From Gymnogyps californianus (taxonomy: Eukaryota; Chordata; Aves; Accipitriformes; Cathartidae): a stretch of 64,000 nucleotides of DNA. Position 1 is the first letter of the stretch. Each line of letters opens with the position of its first letter. Location of the stretch: contig NC_059476.1 in NCBI RefSeq assembly GCF_018139145.2, positions 15,555,001 through 15,619,000 of the forward strand, given 5' to 3'. The position numbers were made by a program, and so were the translations under genes. This document shows positions 37,201 through 49,922 of this stretch, piece by piece. The notes below the pieces were generated by a model. That model saw only the letters and a program-made list of their open reading frames with translations. It did no database searches and was not told the DNA's origin.

Positions 37201-40200
37201 TTCTTTCTCCTGGGTTGCTTTTAAATTAAAAAGCCAGCATCGTTTTCGGCTGTGCTGCCGAGGAAACAGCCATGGGGGGTCCATAAGACCCTGGCTGAGG
37301 TCCCTCCATATTTACCAGGCCCACTGACAGTGCAGCTTCCCTGCACCACAGCTTGCGGCTGGCTCTTGCTCCCAGGTTTTGCTGCCTCGTGGCTCTGAGG
37401 ACTGGGGCAGCAGGAAGGGGCCCCCATGGCCAGCAGAAGCTCCCTGTGCAGCGGCTGTCGAGGGGTGCGGCAGCTTTGGCTGGTTTCTTTGGCCAGACCC
37501 AGGTTGGCGATACCTGCCGCTGGGAAATTCGCTCATCAAAAGCTTTTTGTGCCTCCAGAGACGCTGGTCGTGGGGATTTTAAGGAGGTGCCAACTGGGCT
37601 GGCTCGTTTGGGTGTGCTGTGCCGGCTGGCTGCCGGTGGGAGGCTGAGGCTGGCACAGTCACGCTTGCACAGCTTCTGTCGTGACCCAGTAAACCCAGTC
37701 AGACCTGACCGGGGCTCTCTTGCTCACTCCCCTGCGTGCTTACGCACGCCTGCACACCTCCGCTGCCCCGCTGCTTTCCTGGCATTCCCTGGCGACCAGC
37801 AAACCCATCCCACCGGTGGGAGCCAGTGCCTGGGTCTGGCTCACCCGGCTCTGTGCCAGGAGCCATGGCTGCATCCCACAGGAGCACCGATAGTCAGCGG
37901 TAGGAGGCTGGGCTTTGGCCCCCGTGGACGTTGCATGTTGTGATTACAGCAGCTGGTTCCTGGCTTCACCCCGTTCTTGGGGCGGCCGTCAGCCCCACAG
38001 CCGGATCCTGCCTCCACCACCGTTCTCCTTCAGTGTCGCCGGCTGGGGCGGGAGCTGGGGACAGATTTCGGGTCCTATGTCAGCCCCCCCTGCGCTGAGA
38101 AGTAGGTGAGGCGCTGAGGGGCTTGGGAGCTCGCTCCTGGGGATGGAATGGGCTTTTCTGGGCAGTTTTTCTCTTAAACCCCAGGTTTCATCAGAGCTGC
38201 TGCCGCTTTTCAGCCTCTTCCTCTCCCCCTTTTGTGTCCCTGCCCCGGAGAAAGTTCTCTGTGGCATTTCACCTCCTGGCTTTTCCCCGTTTCCCATGGA
38301 AGAGCTGGGCTTGAGCAAACCAACGGCCCCCAGCCCGACCAGTGGGTCCCACGGACCAAGACCTCCTCTGCCTCCCGCCCTGGCTCCTGGCCCTAGCCTT
38401 TGCCCAGAGCTTTGAACTTGCACCCTGCAAAGGGGGAAATGATGGGTTTGGGGGTGTTTGGTGCGGCTGCAGCCTGGGGTGACAGTCTGAGCAGGGACAA
38501 TGATGGTTTCAGTTCCTTCTTATTCTTTCTCCCCCACCCTAGGTATGAAAAATAAAAAATAAAAATAAAAAAAAAAATAGAGAAGCCCAGAGCAGCCCTT
38601 CCCTTTGAGTAAAATATTAACTGGCTCTTACAGCTAACTGATTAAATGTCCTTTAGGACAAAGTTACATCTGATCTGGGGCAAAGGAGCCTTTGGAAATG
38701 GGTGTAGCTGCTCCCTTGGAAAAAGCAGAGGAGCCCAGCCCTGGCAGCAGAGGAGGCTGCTCCCCCCTGCACCTGCCCCTGCTTGGCTAGGAACCCTGCA
38801 CAGCCCCACAGCTTAATTTATTATTTGTATTTTTCCCCCCCTGTGCTGGCTCGGTGCTCACGCTGGTTAAATGTTAGCCGGGGCTGGCTCGCAGTGCGGC
38901 GCTTACCCTGCAAGAAGCACCATCCCTGCCTCCCTGCCTGGCCGCGCTCCCAGCTCCAGTCCCCCTTGCGCCTGGAGCCGGGCAGCAGGCAAAGTTCAGG
39001 GCTTGTTTGTTCGGGGGAGATAAGGCGAGGACGCCTCGCAGCGTGCAGGCAGCTCGCAGGGCTGTTACTTATTTATTAGAGATTGTTGTTTGCCTTGTCG
39101 TAAGAAGGTTTCTCCTCCCCTCTGCTTTCCCAGCCCGGGTGCACAGCAGCTCTTGTGGCTCGTGCGTGATTCCGGGCTCATGTCCCTGCGTGGAGGCCTG
39201 GGGAAGGGTCCCTGCAGGTGCTGGGGTGGCCCTGGTCCCGCTGGTGGAATGGAGAGGTGTCAGCACGGGGCTGGCTGGAGCACCTTCGGGTGCTTTGGTG
39301 CTCCAGATGTGACCCCGCCACTTGCATTGCCCACAAAGCTTGGTGGGTTTGACTTGTGCCAGACGTGGTGCCACCAAAGCAGCTTGTTTCCCGTTGACCT
39401 CCATCCCCACTCACCCACCTTGCATCGCCCTGCCAGGCCCATCGCTTGTGGGCAGACCCTCGGTCCAGACAGGGCTTGTCCCAGGAACAGGAGTTCCTTG
39501 GAGGGAGGATGCTCCGGGTCACCATCTTCTGCTCCCTGGGGAGCTCAGCCCCACAGGCAGCACCCTGCCCACTCCCAGGGTTGGGTGCTGTACGGGTGCT
39601 CTGTACTGGGCCGGCACCTGGGGGCCAACGAGGCAGGAGGGAGCAGGGGGGATGTCCCTCCTCTGCCTCATTCCCGGGATGCTCCGGGGCAGCGACCAGC
39701 ACAGCTGTGAGGTCTGGGTCTGAACCCCCGCCGAAGGGAACAGCGGTTTAATGCAGGCTCCAGGACTATGGCTGGGTCCCACATCCAGCCCCTCGCGTCT
39801 CCTTTTCAGCCCCAAAGTCCCTTTCACTTTCATTTCACTTTGGTTTTACCTCCCCTCTGCCTGAGACCCGGCGAGGTATTTGCTTCAGGGAAACCATCTG
39901 CAGCAAGCGTGTTTGAACAGCTTCTCTACAGGGCCAGGTATTTGGTTTTTATATGTATAAAAAAAACCCCCAACCCTAAGCAAACATATAGGTGCTGGTC
40001 ACTTTATGGGGAGGTCTCCTGTTCGGAGATACCCGATCATCTCCTTCCTCCTTAGCGCCTGCAAAATGAACTGGTGGTTTTGCTCGCAGCAGCCGGGAGA
40101 GGCAGGGGATTATTTGGGAGGGATTGGATGCATGAAAGTGAGAGCCGAGGTAGATGCTGAGCTTCAAGGCAGCTTGGGACGAAAGAGAAACTGAAGTCTC

Positions 40201-41035
40201 ATGGGAAAGCACTGGGGGGGAAAAACTGTTCTTGCTTGAAAAGACTTGATGAAGATGCCAAGTGGCTCCTGTATGGGTTTTCTTTTGCCCTGTGTCACTG
40301 CGTGCCTGCAGCATCCTTCCCTGCGCCTCTGTCCTCAGGCGTCTTGTCATTTCAGGAGGGGCAAAACTTTGGGGACGAGGGTCTCGCACGGCAGGAGATG
40401 GCCAGCCATGCTTTTGGGGAGGAGCGGAGCCCTTCGGCTCCCTGGGAGGCCCCCGCTGCCCATCCCGCCACAGCTGCTCTGGGGAGCGGGGCTTGGGGTA
40501 CCCCAACATGCCAAGAGACCTGCAGAGGGGCTTGGCCCTGAGCCCCACTCTCTGCTTTTGGGGGTAAACGTGCCTGCTTTTCGGACATGAAAATGTAATG
40601 GGGGATCAGCTGGCTCCACTGACGCGTGTCCTTCGGTCAGGGGGAGGTGTGGGAGAAGATGGCCAGGAGCAACGGAAGGAGGAGCCCAGAGCAGACCAGG
40701 AGGAAAATGAGCCTCCGAGCAACTGAACCAAGCGCTCAGCAAGTGACTGCCGCTGCTGCGACGGAGCAGACGCTGAGCCAGGGGGATGCTGCGGGGGGTC
40801 ACTCCGCTCAAACTCCCCTCCCTGCCCTGTGCTGGCTGCAGGCTCGACGCCTTGCACTGTGCCTCAGTTTCCCATTTGGCAAACGAGGTCTTGCTTTTCT
40901 CTGAAGCCGTCCCTGGGCTGAGGCCGTGCCCGGTCAAGCGTCCATGCGTGTGTGCGGCTGGTTCCTTCCCAAGCCCACTTGCTCGTGAGGTGCTGGGGAC
41001 AACAGGAGCGTCTGACCTGGTGCTCTGTGTTTCAG
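31258..41035 (+). other. Presumed SEMA4G 5' intron (no coding sequence seen)
   Basis: GC-rich sequence with many short open frames but no convincing exon. An octamer word ATGCAAAT lies at 33,353-33,360. If the CpG island at 30.2-30.8 kb is the SEMA4G promoter, this whole stretch is its first intron; otherwise it is intergenic. Additional non-coding 5' exons cannot be excluded by eye. Confidence 0.45.
38546..38578 (+). repeat. A-rich (AAAAT)n low-complexity tract
   Basis: Runs of 'aaataaaaa' type ending in a longer A-run, in otherwise GC-rich sequence. It contains several AATAAA hexamers but no gene ends here, so they are not taken as polyadenylation signals. Confidence 0.8.
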
Positions 41036-41149
41036 GAGGGTTTGGTGGCTGGCCCTGTCCCAGGGAGCTGGGGAGCCTGTCCTGAGGATCGGCTGTGCCA
41101 GCCTGGCGGCAGCGGGTTGGGTGGCTGCCCTCGCCGGGGGAGCGGGAAG

Positions 41150-44100
41150 ATGAGCGGAGGCACGGCCCGTCTCCTGACAGCTCTCTTCGTGGTGGCGGCA
41201 ATGGGCTACCCGTCACGACGGTCTGCCACCGACCTGGATGCCACCCCCAGGACAACGATCACCTTTGACGGTAAGGGGGTGCGGGTCTTGGTGATGGTGG
41301 TGAGGTTTGGGATCTTACCAGCACTGGGTTTGGTGCATCATGACTGGGTCCAGCCTTCACCAGCCCCCCAGAGCAGGGTCTTGGCATGGGAGGGTAGCTA
41401 CAGGGAGGCCTCCAGTCCCCTGGGCTCCAGAAATTGGAGCCCACATATCTGTCTGGCGTTGGGTGCCTGGAGCCGATGTGCCCCAAGGGAGGGAGCAGAG
41501 CAAAGGCATCTCCCCAAAAGCCGGGGTGGACAGGGGTGTGCAGGGAGCCACCTTTGGCTAGCCCCCAGCCCTGCCCAGCAGCCTTTGGAGGGTGTCCTGA
41601 GCCGGGCATCACACCTGGGCTGGGCTCTCATGGCCCAGATAGTCAGCAGGGAGCTTTCCTCCATAATTTTCTCTAATTGCCACTGGGCTCTTGGCCTCCA
41701 GCCTCTGTGGTGTCGGCCAGCCCCACAATGTCATCATGCCTTGGGCATCCATACAACTTTGTTGACCTCGTTAGTGAAGCCCAGCTCAGCAGTCGACGGT
41801 GGGAGAGGGTTTCATTTGCAGCTGGGGTGCCCTTTTCTCCCCAGGCAATGCCTCCTTTCGGGGGGGTCATTCCCTCCCCAGCTGCCTCTGGGGTCCCAAG
41901 CCCCACGGTACTTTCTCCTCGTGTGGCGGGAGGGTCCAAGCCTGGCTTGGGGTCCCTCTGGCCAGGGCTGAGTTCCACCTCACACTTCTCAGCACCCCAA
42001 ATTGGATGGTTTCTCCAGCTCGGTGAGCAGGGAGCGCCCAGCCTCGCTGCGGGAGCCCTCCCCTTGCACGGCAGTTTTGGTTCAGGTTTTTTGCGTCCTT
42101 CCTTTTGGGCCGGCTGGGTTCGGTTCGGAGCCGGGGTTGCTGCTGGTGTGTTTTTGCTTCCTCCAGCGGTTCCCCAAACAGCGTGGCAGGACTGTGCTGG
42201 CCATGGATGTCGCAGCTCCCACCCCTGAGCTGCCATTTTAATTAGCGGCAAGAAATGTCCCCTGTGAGCCTGAGCCCGATTAGTGCCTTTCGCCTCCTAC
42301 CAAACCTCCCCTCTTCCTTTCCTCCTGCCGTAACCGCTGGCACCCAGCACCGTCTGCCTGATAACCTCAGCGGGTGCCTTCCCACCCACTCCCGGCTCAA
42401 TCCTCTGTCTTTTACCTGGTGGCTCGTGCCATACCTGCCCCAGGGTCCCCCCTCAGCCCCCTGTTCCCTTTGCAGAGCTGTCGGGCATCCGGCACTTCAG
42501 CGCGCACACCCTCAACTACAGCACCCTGCTGCTGGAGGACGACCGGGGCATCCTCTACGTGGGCGCCAGGGGAGCCATCTTCGCCCTCAACTCCAGTGAC
42601 GTGGCCGACGGCTCCCACCGCACGGTGAGCCTGGCCTCTGCCCGCCGCTGGCTGGTTGTCCTCTCCTGTCCCATGCTGCCCGGTCCCTGCCCGAATCGTG
42701 GCCACCCTATCCCTGCTCATCCTCCTGCTCGCCATCTCAGGTCTTGCCTGGAGGTGCTCTCCCCAGGTCTGTCCCCAGGTCCGTCCCCAGGTCCCCTGTG
42801 GATGCCTGGTTCTTCTCCCCAGCCAGGCAGCGTGGGGACAGCAGTGGCAGATGTCCCCAGGCTCAGAGCTGCCTGCTTCAGGGACACCCCGGCAGGACGA
42901 GGGGCAGGGGGGGAAGCGCGCCCCTTTGCTCCCTCCAGGAAGGACACCCCAAAATCCTCCAGGTTCCTGTGGGTGCTCTGGAATTTCTGTCCGCAGGGTG
43001 GGGTGTGGGACCGCTCTCGCCCCGGGCTGGGGGGATGCGGGCAGGGTGCCGTCTCATGCTCTGAGCAGCCGTCCCCTCTCTAAATAAAAGAGAGGATTTT
43101 AGCATCTCTGATGGCTCTGGCAGAGGCTGGAGCGTGCAGTGATGGGGGGACCATGCAGTGATGGGGGGTCACGCAGTGGCAGTCCCTCTTCCCCTTGCAG
43201 ATCCACTGGGAAGCCTCCCCGGAGAAGCAGATGGACTGCTTGCAGAAGGGCAAAAACAACAAGGTAGAGCTGGTGGGTGGGTGCCGGGGGCTGCCGCCAC
43301 TTTCCTCAGCTTGTAACGCCTGTCCTCTCCCTCTGCAGACCGAGTGCTTCAACCACGTGCGGTTTCTGCAGAGGCTGAACAGCACCCACCTCTACGCCTG
43401 CGGGACCTACGCCTTCCACCCACTCTGCGCCGCTATCGTGAGTACCGCTCGGCCCCACGGCTGTCACCTGTCCCCTGCCACCATGTCACCCCAGGGTGGC
43501 GCAGCTCCTGTCCTCTCCTACCATCTCCACCCGCACCCCTGTCCCAGCCCCTCCCTGGCTCGGGGGGGAGGCGAGTGACCCCCAGGCTGGGGCGGGTTGG
43601 TTTGGGAACACAGCCACCATGACGCAGATGCCCAAAGTCCCCACTTCAGCGCTGGGGTTGGACTCTGACCCCACAGCGAGGTGGCTGGGGGTGGATTGGT
43701 GCCGTGGGGGGGGCACGTGGGCTCAGTGGGGCCGGTGCGGTGGGACATGCCAGCACTGGAGCTGGTCTCCAGCACCTGCTGTTGCAGGGCCCCTTCCCAA
43801 AGCAGGGGCTGCAGACTAGCTGGAGGCCGGTGGCAAGCATGCTCGGGGAGGGTGACGGTGGCAGGGAAGGTGACGGTGGCGGGGCTGACTCAGCAGCCCC
43901 TCCCCAGGGATTTCCCGGGCCAGGCTGGGGGGTCCCTGCGTGGCCATGACTCACGGCAGAGCAACCGGGGGCAACCACGTCCCCGGGCAATGGGACTTTC
44001 ACCCCTGTGCAGTGGCTCCTTGGTGTCTTGGCTGCCCTTTGCCCACCTCCCTCCCTGAGATGGGGGGGCAAAGGGGCCTGGGGCCGCATCCCCAGCATGG

Positions 44101-47100
44101 CCGGGGAGCCCCGGATGGGCCGTGCCTGTTCCCACGGCTGCGCTGCCGGTCCGGTTTGGCCATCACACACCCTGGGAGTCAGGTGGAGGAGCTGCCGAGC
44201 TGGAAGGGCCCCATCATTATTTGACGTGCTTTGAACTGCAAACCCCAAAGAAAATAACTGCTGCCATGACAGGGATGTCACCCTGGGGGACCCAGCCTGG
44301 CTGGGCAGCGTCTGCCAGCCAGGCACAGCCCGGGAATGTCGGCTGCGCTGGCTGGCTCCTGCCCGGTGCCCATGTGATGCCAAAGGGGGATGCCCGGGCT
44401 CCCCTTCCCTCCTGAGCCCTCTCCCCGCTGTCGGCTAGGGGCTCCAGCTGTCCCTGTGGCTTCTGACCAGCTGGAAGGTGCCGGGGGGGGTTATCTTGCC
44501 CAGATTAAGGCATGGCCATGGGCATCGCTGTGTCCCTGCTGGCAGCCTCTGCAGAGAGCCTGGGGCTGGCAGACGAGAGGAACTTGTCCCCTCCTGGCTA
44601 AACTGGTCCCCTGTCCCCCCCAAGGAAGCCGACAGGTTCACGTTGCCGTCCTACTTTGAGGAAGGCAAGGAGAAATGCCCATACGACCCTGCCCGCGGCT
44701 ACACCGGCCTCATCGTGGGTAAGCAGCACCTTCCCCCGGGCTGGCGGGGACATGTGGGATGCCACCGACCCTGGCCTTGTCCCCAATGCCCCCACGGGGG
44801 CCCCCCAGCCAGGGGGGCTCTGCGTGCGGGGGGCTCAGCAAGCCAGGACTTGGTCCTCCTCCTCCTCCTTCTCCGCCTGGAGCACGGGGATGATGGTGGC
44901 TTTTGGGGCTGTCCCTGCTGTCTCTGGGGTGCACGGCCATGCTGACGGGTGCCTGCCCTGCCCAGACGGCGGCTTGTACACGGCCACGCGCTATGAGTTT
45001 CGGAGCCTCCCCGACATCCGGAGGAACCTGCACCAGCGGCCGCTGAAGACGGAGGAATCTCCGCTGCACTGGCTGAATGGTGAGCCATCCCTGTCCACCA
45101 GGACTGGTGTCACGGCCTGTGGGACGCTGTGCATCGCCACCACTCCCATGGTGGGTCCCCAATCTCTGCTTCTCACTCCGCATCCCCCAGATGCCGAGTT
45201 CGTGGCCTCCGTGCTGGTCCAGGAGAGCAAGGACAGCCCCGTGGGCGACGATGACAAAATCTACTACTTCTTCACGGAGCGGGCGGGTGAGGAGACCACG
45301 TCCTTCTTTGACAAGAGCCAGGTGGCCCGGGTGGCCCGGGTGGCCCGTGTCTGCAAGGTAGGCATGTCCCTGGCCACAGGGAGCCAAGCGCTGCTCCTCC
45401 CGGTGTAGGGGCTGTGTGGCTGCACCTTGGGGGAAACCGAGGCACGGGCAGAGGGGGACACACGCCCCCAGCAGCCTGTGCAGAAATGCTCCCTGCACTC
45501 TCCCAGAGCGACGTGGGGGGGAAGAAGATCCTGCAGCGCAAATGGACGTCCTTCATGAAGGCGCGCCTGGTCTGCTACATCCCCTACTACGAGGTGCTGC
45601 GCAGCATCTGCAGCCTGGACGGGGGCAGCTGGGCCAGCACTGTCTTCTACGCCGCCTTCACCCTCTCGGCGCAGTGGTGAGCGGGGCAGCGGCCGAAACG
45701 GCTGGGGCTAACAGTCTGCAGCACGGGGGGACCAGAGATGCTCGATGGGACGCGCAGGCAGGCGCTGAGCACCTGGGGGGTGCGTCAGTCGGGAGCATCC
45801 GTGTGTCTGCCCGGGCTCAGGTGGGGCTCTGTCCCCCAGGAGGACCATGGAGGCCTCGGCCGTGTGCCGCTACAGCATCTCGGCGGTGCAGCGCGCCTTC
45901 GAGGGCCCCTACATGGAGTACCAGGACTCGGCTCGCAAGTGGTCCCGCTACGACGGTGCGGTGCCTGAGCCCCGGCCCGGCTCCGTGAGTGCCTGGGGGT
46001 GTGGAGCAGGGGGGGCGTGGGGCGGCCACATCCCCCCCTGACCCCCATCTCCCCCGGGCAGTGCATCACGGACCGCTCCCGCAGGAAGGGCTACAACTCC
46101 TCGCAGGACCTGCCCAACAGCGTCCTGGACTTTGTCAAGCTGCACCCGCTCATGTTCGAAGAGGTGAAGCCGGCCGGTGGGGAGCCGCTGCTGGTGAAGA
46201 AGAGTGTGGCGTACAGCCAGCTGGCAGTGGACAGGGTGCGGGCCCTTGACGGCCACTCCTACGATGTGCTCTTCATGGGGACGGGTGAGCATGGGATGAG
46301 TTTGCTGGGTCTGTGCTGGGCAGGGGGGACACCCCACACTCCCTCCTGACCCCCCGCTCTGCTCTCCAGGGGACGGCTGGATCCACAAGGCTGTGGTGGT
46401 GGGCTCCGGCATCCACATTGTGGAGGAGGTACAGGTGTTCAGGGACCCCCAGCCCGTGGAGAGCCTGGTGATCTCCCACGCCCAGGTGAGGGGTGGAAGA
46501 AGTGGGGGGAAACCACACATGGGGCACGTTTGTGCTGTGAAGCTGCCACTGGGCTGTTTGGGGGACAGGGGGGACATGACTCCTGGGTCACCCCAGCTTG
46601 GGATACATGCCAGAGCCCAGCGGGGCAGCCTGGGGAAAGGGACCAGCCTGGCCCCTACCTCCTTGCCAGGTGCCAGCCGCAGCCATTGGCACTGGCTGGA
46701 GCTGGGGGCCCTTCCCCGTGCACCCCCACCAAGGGAGAGCTGTGCTGTGGGGCTGGGGGGGGATCTCTGGGCACCATGGGGCACCCCACAGCCCAGCTGC
46801 ACCGTGCCAGAGCAGTGCTGAGCCAGCCCTTTCCCCCCAGAGGAGCCTGTACGTGGGGGCAGCCAGTGGGATCCTGCAGGTGCCCCTGGCCTCCTGCGCC
46901 AGGTACGCCTCCTGCTACGACTGCATCCTCGCCCGGGACCCCTACTGCGCCTGGGACGGCAGGGCCTGCCGCGCCACCGCCACCACGGACAGGTAGGGAG
47001 AGGCTGCCCGTCCCCGGCGAGGTCCCCACAAGCCTTCCACCTGCCCCATCCCGTGATCTTGCACATCACCCCATGGCACAGTCGCCCCAGTGCCACCCCC

Positions 47101-48203
47101 AAGGGTCTGGCATCTGGCAGTGGGTCTTCAGTGGCCGTGACCCCATACGGGTGGGCTCAGCTGGGGCTGTACGGCTGAAGTCCCCCGTGTCTTGCAGCAC
47201 AGGGCTGGTGCAGGACATTCAGAGCGGCAACGAGGGATGCCGGAGCAGCTCTGGGCGGGGTGAGTCTGCGCCACCCCTCGAGACCACTGGGGATGCCAGC
47301 GTCCCTTAGGGTGGCCGGGACGGGTGCGAGGCGGTGCATGTCCCCGCAGGCTTCCTGCCACGGAAGAACCGGACGGTGCTGCAGGGGGACGACGTGCTGC
47401 TGCCCTGCGACCAGCGCTCCAACCTGGCACGAGCCATCTGGCTGCTGAACGGCAGCGAGGCGGCGGGCACGGGGCAGGACCGGCTGCGCGTAGGGGTGGA
47501 CGGGCTGCTGGTGACGGACACGCTGCCCCAGCACAGCGGCGATTACTGCTGCTACGGGGAGGAGCGGGGTCTCCGGACGCTGCTGGCCGCCTACAGCCTC
47601 ACCGTGCTGCCCGAGCTGCCCCGTGGCCCCACGGCCACCCCCTGGCCCCACGCCTCCAGCCAGGTGGCCGGTGACATGAAGGTGGTTTATGTCTCCGCCA
47701 TCGTCGCCTTAGTGGTGCTGTGCGCCGTGCTCAGCACCGTCCTCCTCTACATGTCCTGCCTGGAGAAGCGCAAGGGCAAGTACGTCCTGGGGGAGCCGCG
47801 GCCAGCCAGCGTGGAGCTGCAGACCGTCTCGGCCAACTGCCTGCGCAAGGGCCGCCGGGAGGAGGAGGAGGAGGAGGAAGAGCTCGCCTACCCCGATGGC
47901 TGCCTGCGGATCATCCCCGGTGAGGCGCCCACAGCTGCCACCTCCCCGGTCAAGGAGCTGCCAGCTGCGGTGCCCCCGCTGCCGCCACCGCCGCCACTGC
48001 CGGCCGAGCTCACCAACGGCGTGGGGGCTCTGCCCAACGTCCTCCGCAAGATGAACGGCAACAGCTACATGCTGCTGCAGCAGCAGGAGGAGCCGCTGGC
48101 CTCGCCACTCTACAGCGCATCCTTCACTGAGGAGCTCAGCAAGATCCTGGAGAAGCGGAAACACACGCAGCTGGTGGAGAAGCTGGACGAGAGCTCCGTG
48201 TAG
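41150..48203 (+). CDS. SEMA4G: SEMA4G, semaphorin-4G, class 4 transmembrane semaphorin (complete coding region)
   Basis: Coding exons: 41150-41270, 42476-42624, 43201-43263, 43339-43437, 44625-44718, 44966-45079, 45191-45357, 45507-45676, 45840-45984, 46062-46284, 46370-46485, 46841-46992, 47198-47259 and 47350-48203 (TAG). All junctions are GT-AG and in frame, giving 842 residues, close to the mammalian ~840. Order: signal peptide ([19 protein letters not shown]), sema beta-propeller (~45-505; [37 protein letters not shown]), PSI domain (~505-540; [16 protein letters not shown]), Ig-like domain (~560-650), one membrane helix (~668-692) and a cytoplasmic tail with an acidic run (eight Glu), a polyproline segment and the end [10 protein letters not shown]. 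Class 4 semaphorins are cell-surface dimers that signal through plexins in axon guidance and tissue patterning; receptor specificity is not readable here. The ATG exon starts at 41,036, so 114 nt are 5'UTR, open in frame with no stop; the ATG is chosen because it opens a hydrophobic signal peptide. Oddity: three consecutive VAR repeats (45,320-45,346) before VCK. Confidence 0.93.
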
Positions 48204-49855
48204 GGGCCGGGAGGGGGTCCTGCCAGCGGGACCCTCCTCCCCTCCGGCCCCTTCTCCCACCCCCTGCCAGCAGTGTTACAAGACTCAGGCAAAACTACCT
48301 CCTGGATGGCAGAGCCGGGCCGGGCCCGGGCTCGGCCGTTCCTTCAGCTTTTCACTCACTTTTGAGACTCGCTGTACAGAAAAAAAGAAAAAGAATCTAT
48401 TTAAATTTGGGAGCTCTATTTATGTATAAAAACCCACCGATGGCGGCCATGAGCCGGAGGCAGGAGCTGGCGCCTGGCTGAAGGTGGACACCGGGGGGAG
48501 GGAGAGTTTCTGTCTGTCTGTCCGTCCAGGCGTGAGAGAGAGATGCTGTTGTGGATGCGTGGACTCGGCCTGCCCCACTGGGCGTCCCTCGGCGCACGGA
48601 AGGCAGACGGCTGCTGAGAGGTGGGTGAGGAGCAGGGAGGGGGGCTGGGGGCTGCCCCAAGGTGCTTGCACCTCTTGCAGGGTGCAGGGTCCCTTCCCAG
48701 CACGGGCCGGGGGGGGGGGTTTCCCCCAGCTGCCCGCTCGCAGGCCGGAGAGGGGCTGTGGACACATCTCGTGTTGTGGGGGGCGGCCTCGGTGGCTGCC
48801 AGCCCCTGCCCGCTCTCCCATGTCTGCCCCCCCAGGGTTTCCTCTCCGGGAGAGGACGATTCAGCGACGGACGGAGCCAGGGCAAGGAGCCCACGTCCCC
48901 GAACGGCCTGGAGCAGCTGGTGGAGTGGCACGTGCCCGCTGCGAGGAGGCCCCAGGTGAAAGGCAGGGGTGGGTGCCCTGGGGAGGTGGCACCCCCGGGG
49001 CCTCTGACCCTGACAGGCTCTGCCCCCTCTCCCCAGGGTGCTGCAGGGGAAGAGCAGGATGCAGCAGTAGGCAGCAAGATGCACTGGCAGCAGGACCGGC
49101 AGCCACCGCCGTGCTCTGCAGCGTGGGAAGGGACCAGCGCAGCACCCACATCCACGTCTGCAGTGCCCCCGCAGCCCTGGGCACCATGTGTTTCTGCCCT
49201 CCTGCGTGGTGCTGTTGAAGAACTGGGGTTCAGGCACAGCCCTGTCCCCCATGGGACAACACGTCGGAGGAGAAACATCCTCGCACAGCGAGGAGGAGGA
49301 GCCCTGGACAAAGGCCTGCCTCCCTCTGGGGCCTCCTGCTCTTCATGGCACTTTCCAGGAGCAGCCACTGTCCCTAAATCCCCCCAACTACCTCTGCTCC
49401 TGCCGCCTCGTGGGGGAACTCGAGGGACTGGGGTGACAAAAGCATCTCACACCCCAGAGACAGGGCGGTGACACCAGAGAAGCCGGGGAGGGACAGGCTC
49501 GCTGGGGTGCGTGTCCTCCCCTCTGTGTTCCTTGCTGGCACTTCCAGGATCAGGGCAATGCCTGGAGCTCAGCCCTGCAGGGCGGGGAGAAGGGGGGTGG
49601 CAGCCCCTGGGGTCCCTAACAGGCTGGAGCCCAGGCCCTCCTGCCCCGGAAGAGCGAGGCTTAGTGGGAAAAGGCAAGAGCCAGACGCCTGGGCTCTCCC
49701 ATCCTGCCCCCACCCTTGTTTTTGCTGCAGGGCGGGGCAAGCCACCCCCAAGCACCCCCGCCCCCCCGCAAGGAGGGGCATCGCCCTCCCTGTCTGGCAT
49801 CCCTCGTGCACAGCCCCACATGCCCCCCGGCAATAAACGCGGCTCTGTCTGGACG
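48204..49855 (+). other. SEMA4G: SEMA4G 3' untranslated region
   Basis: The sequence after the TAG at 48,201-48,203 lacks introns or family-like reading frames. The first canonical AATAAA on this strand lies at 49,832-49,837 and is followed by G/T-rich sequence ('ggctctgtctggacgtggcg'). The cleavage point would therefore be about 49,850-49,860, only some 40-60 bases from the MRPL43 3' end on the other strand. An earlier cleavage site without a canonical hexamer is possible. Confidence 0.65.
49832..49837 (+). terminator. SEMA4G polyadenylation signal (AATAAA)
   Basis: The only canonical AATAAA between the SEMA4G stop and the convergent MRPL43 gene, with a G/U-rich stretch starting ~10 bases after it. 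Confidence 0.7.
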
Positions 49856-49916
49856 TGGCGTGGTGAGGTCTCTGCGGGCAGGAGGAGAGATGGATGCGGA
49901 GGTGTGGGGCAGAGGC

Positions 49917-49922
49917 TTTATT
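49917..49922 (-). terminator. MRPL43 polyadenylation signal overlapping the stop codon
   Basis: The minus strand reads CCC CAA TAA AGC here: the TAA stop (49,920-49,918) is the middle of AATAAA (49,922-49,917). No other canonical hexamer occurs on the minus strand before the SEMA4G 3' end region, so this is the expected signal, with cleavage near 49,895-49,907. Confidence 0.7.

Noticed and set aside
45948..47102. 384-codon minus-strand open frame
   Set aside because: Antisense shadow of SEMA4G exons 10-12, whose splice sites and protein motifs on the + strand are unambiguous.
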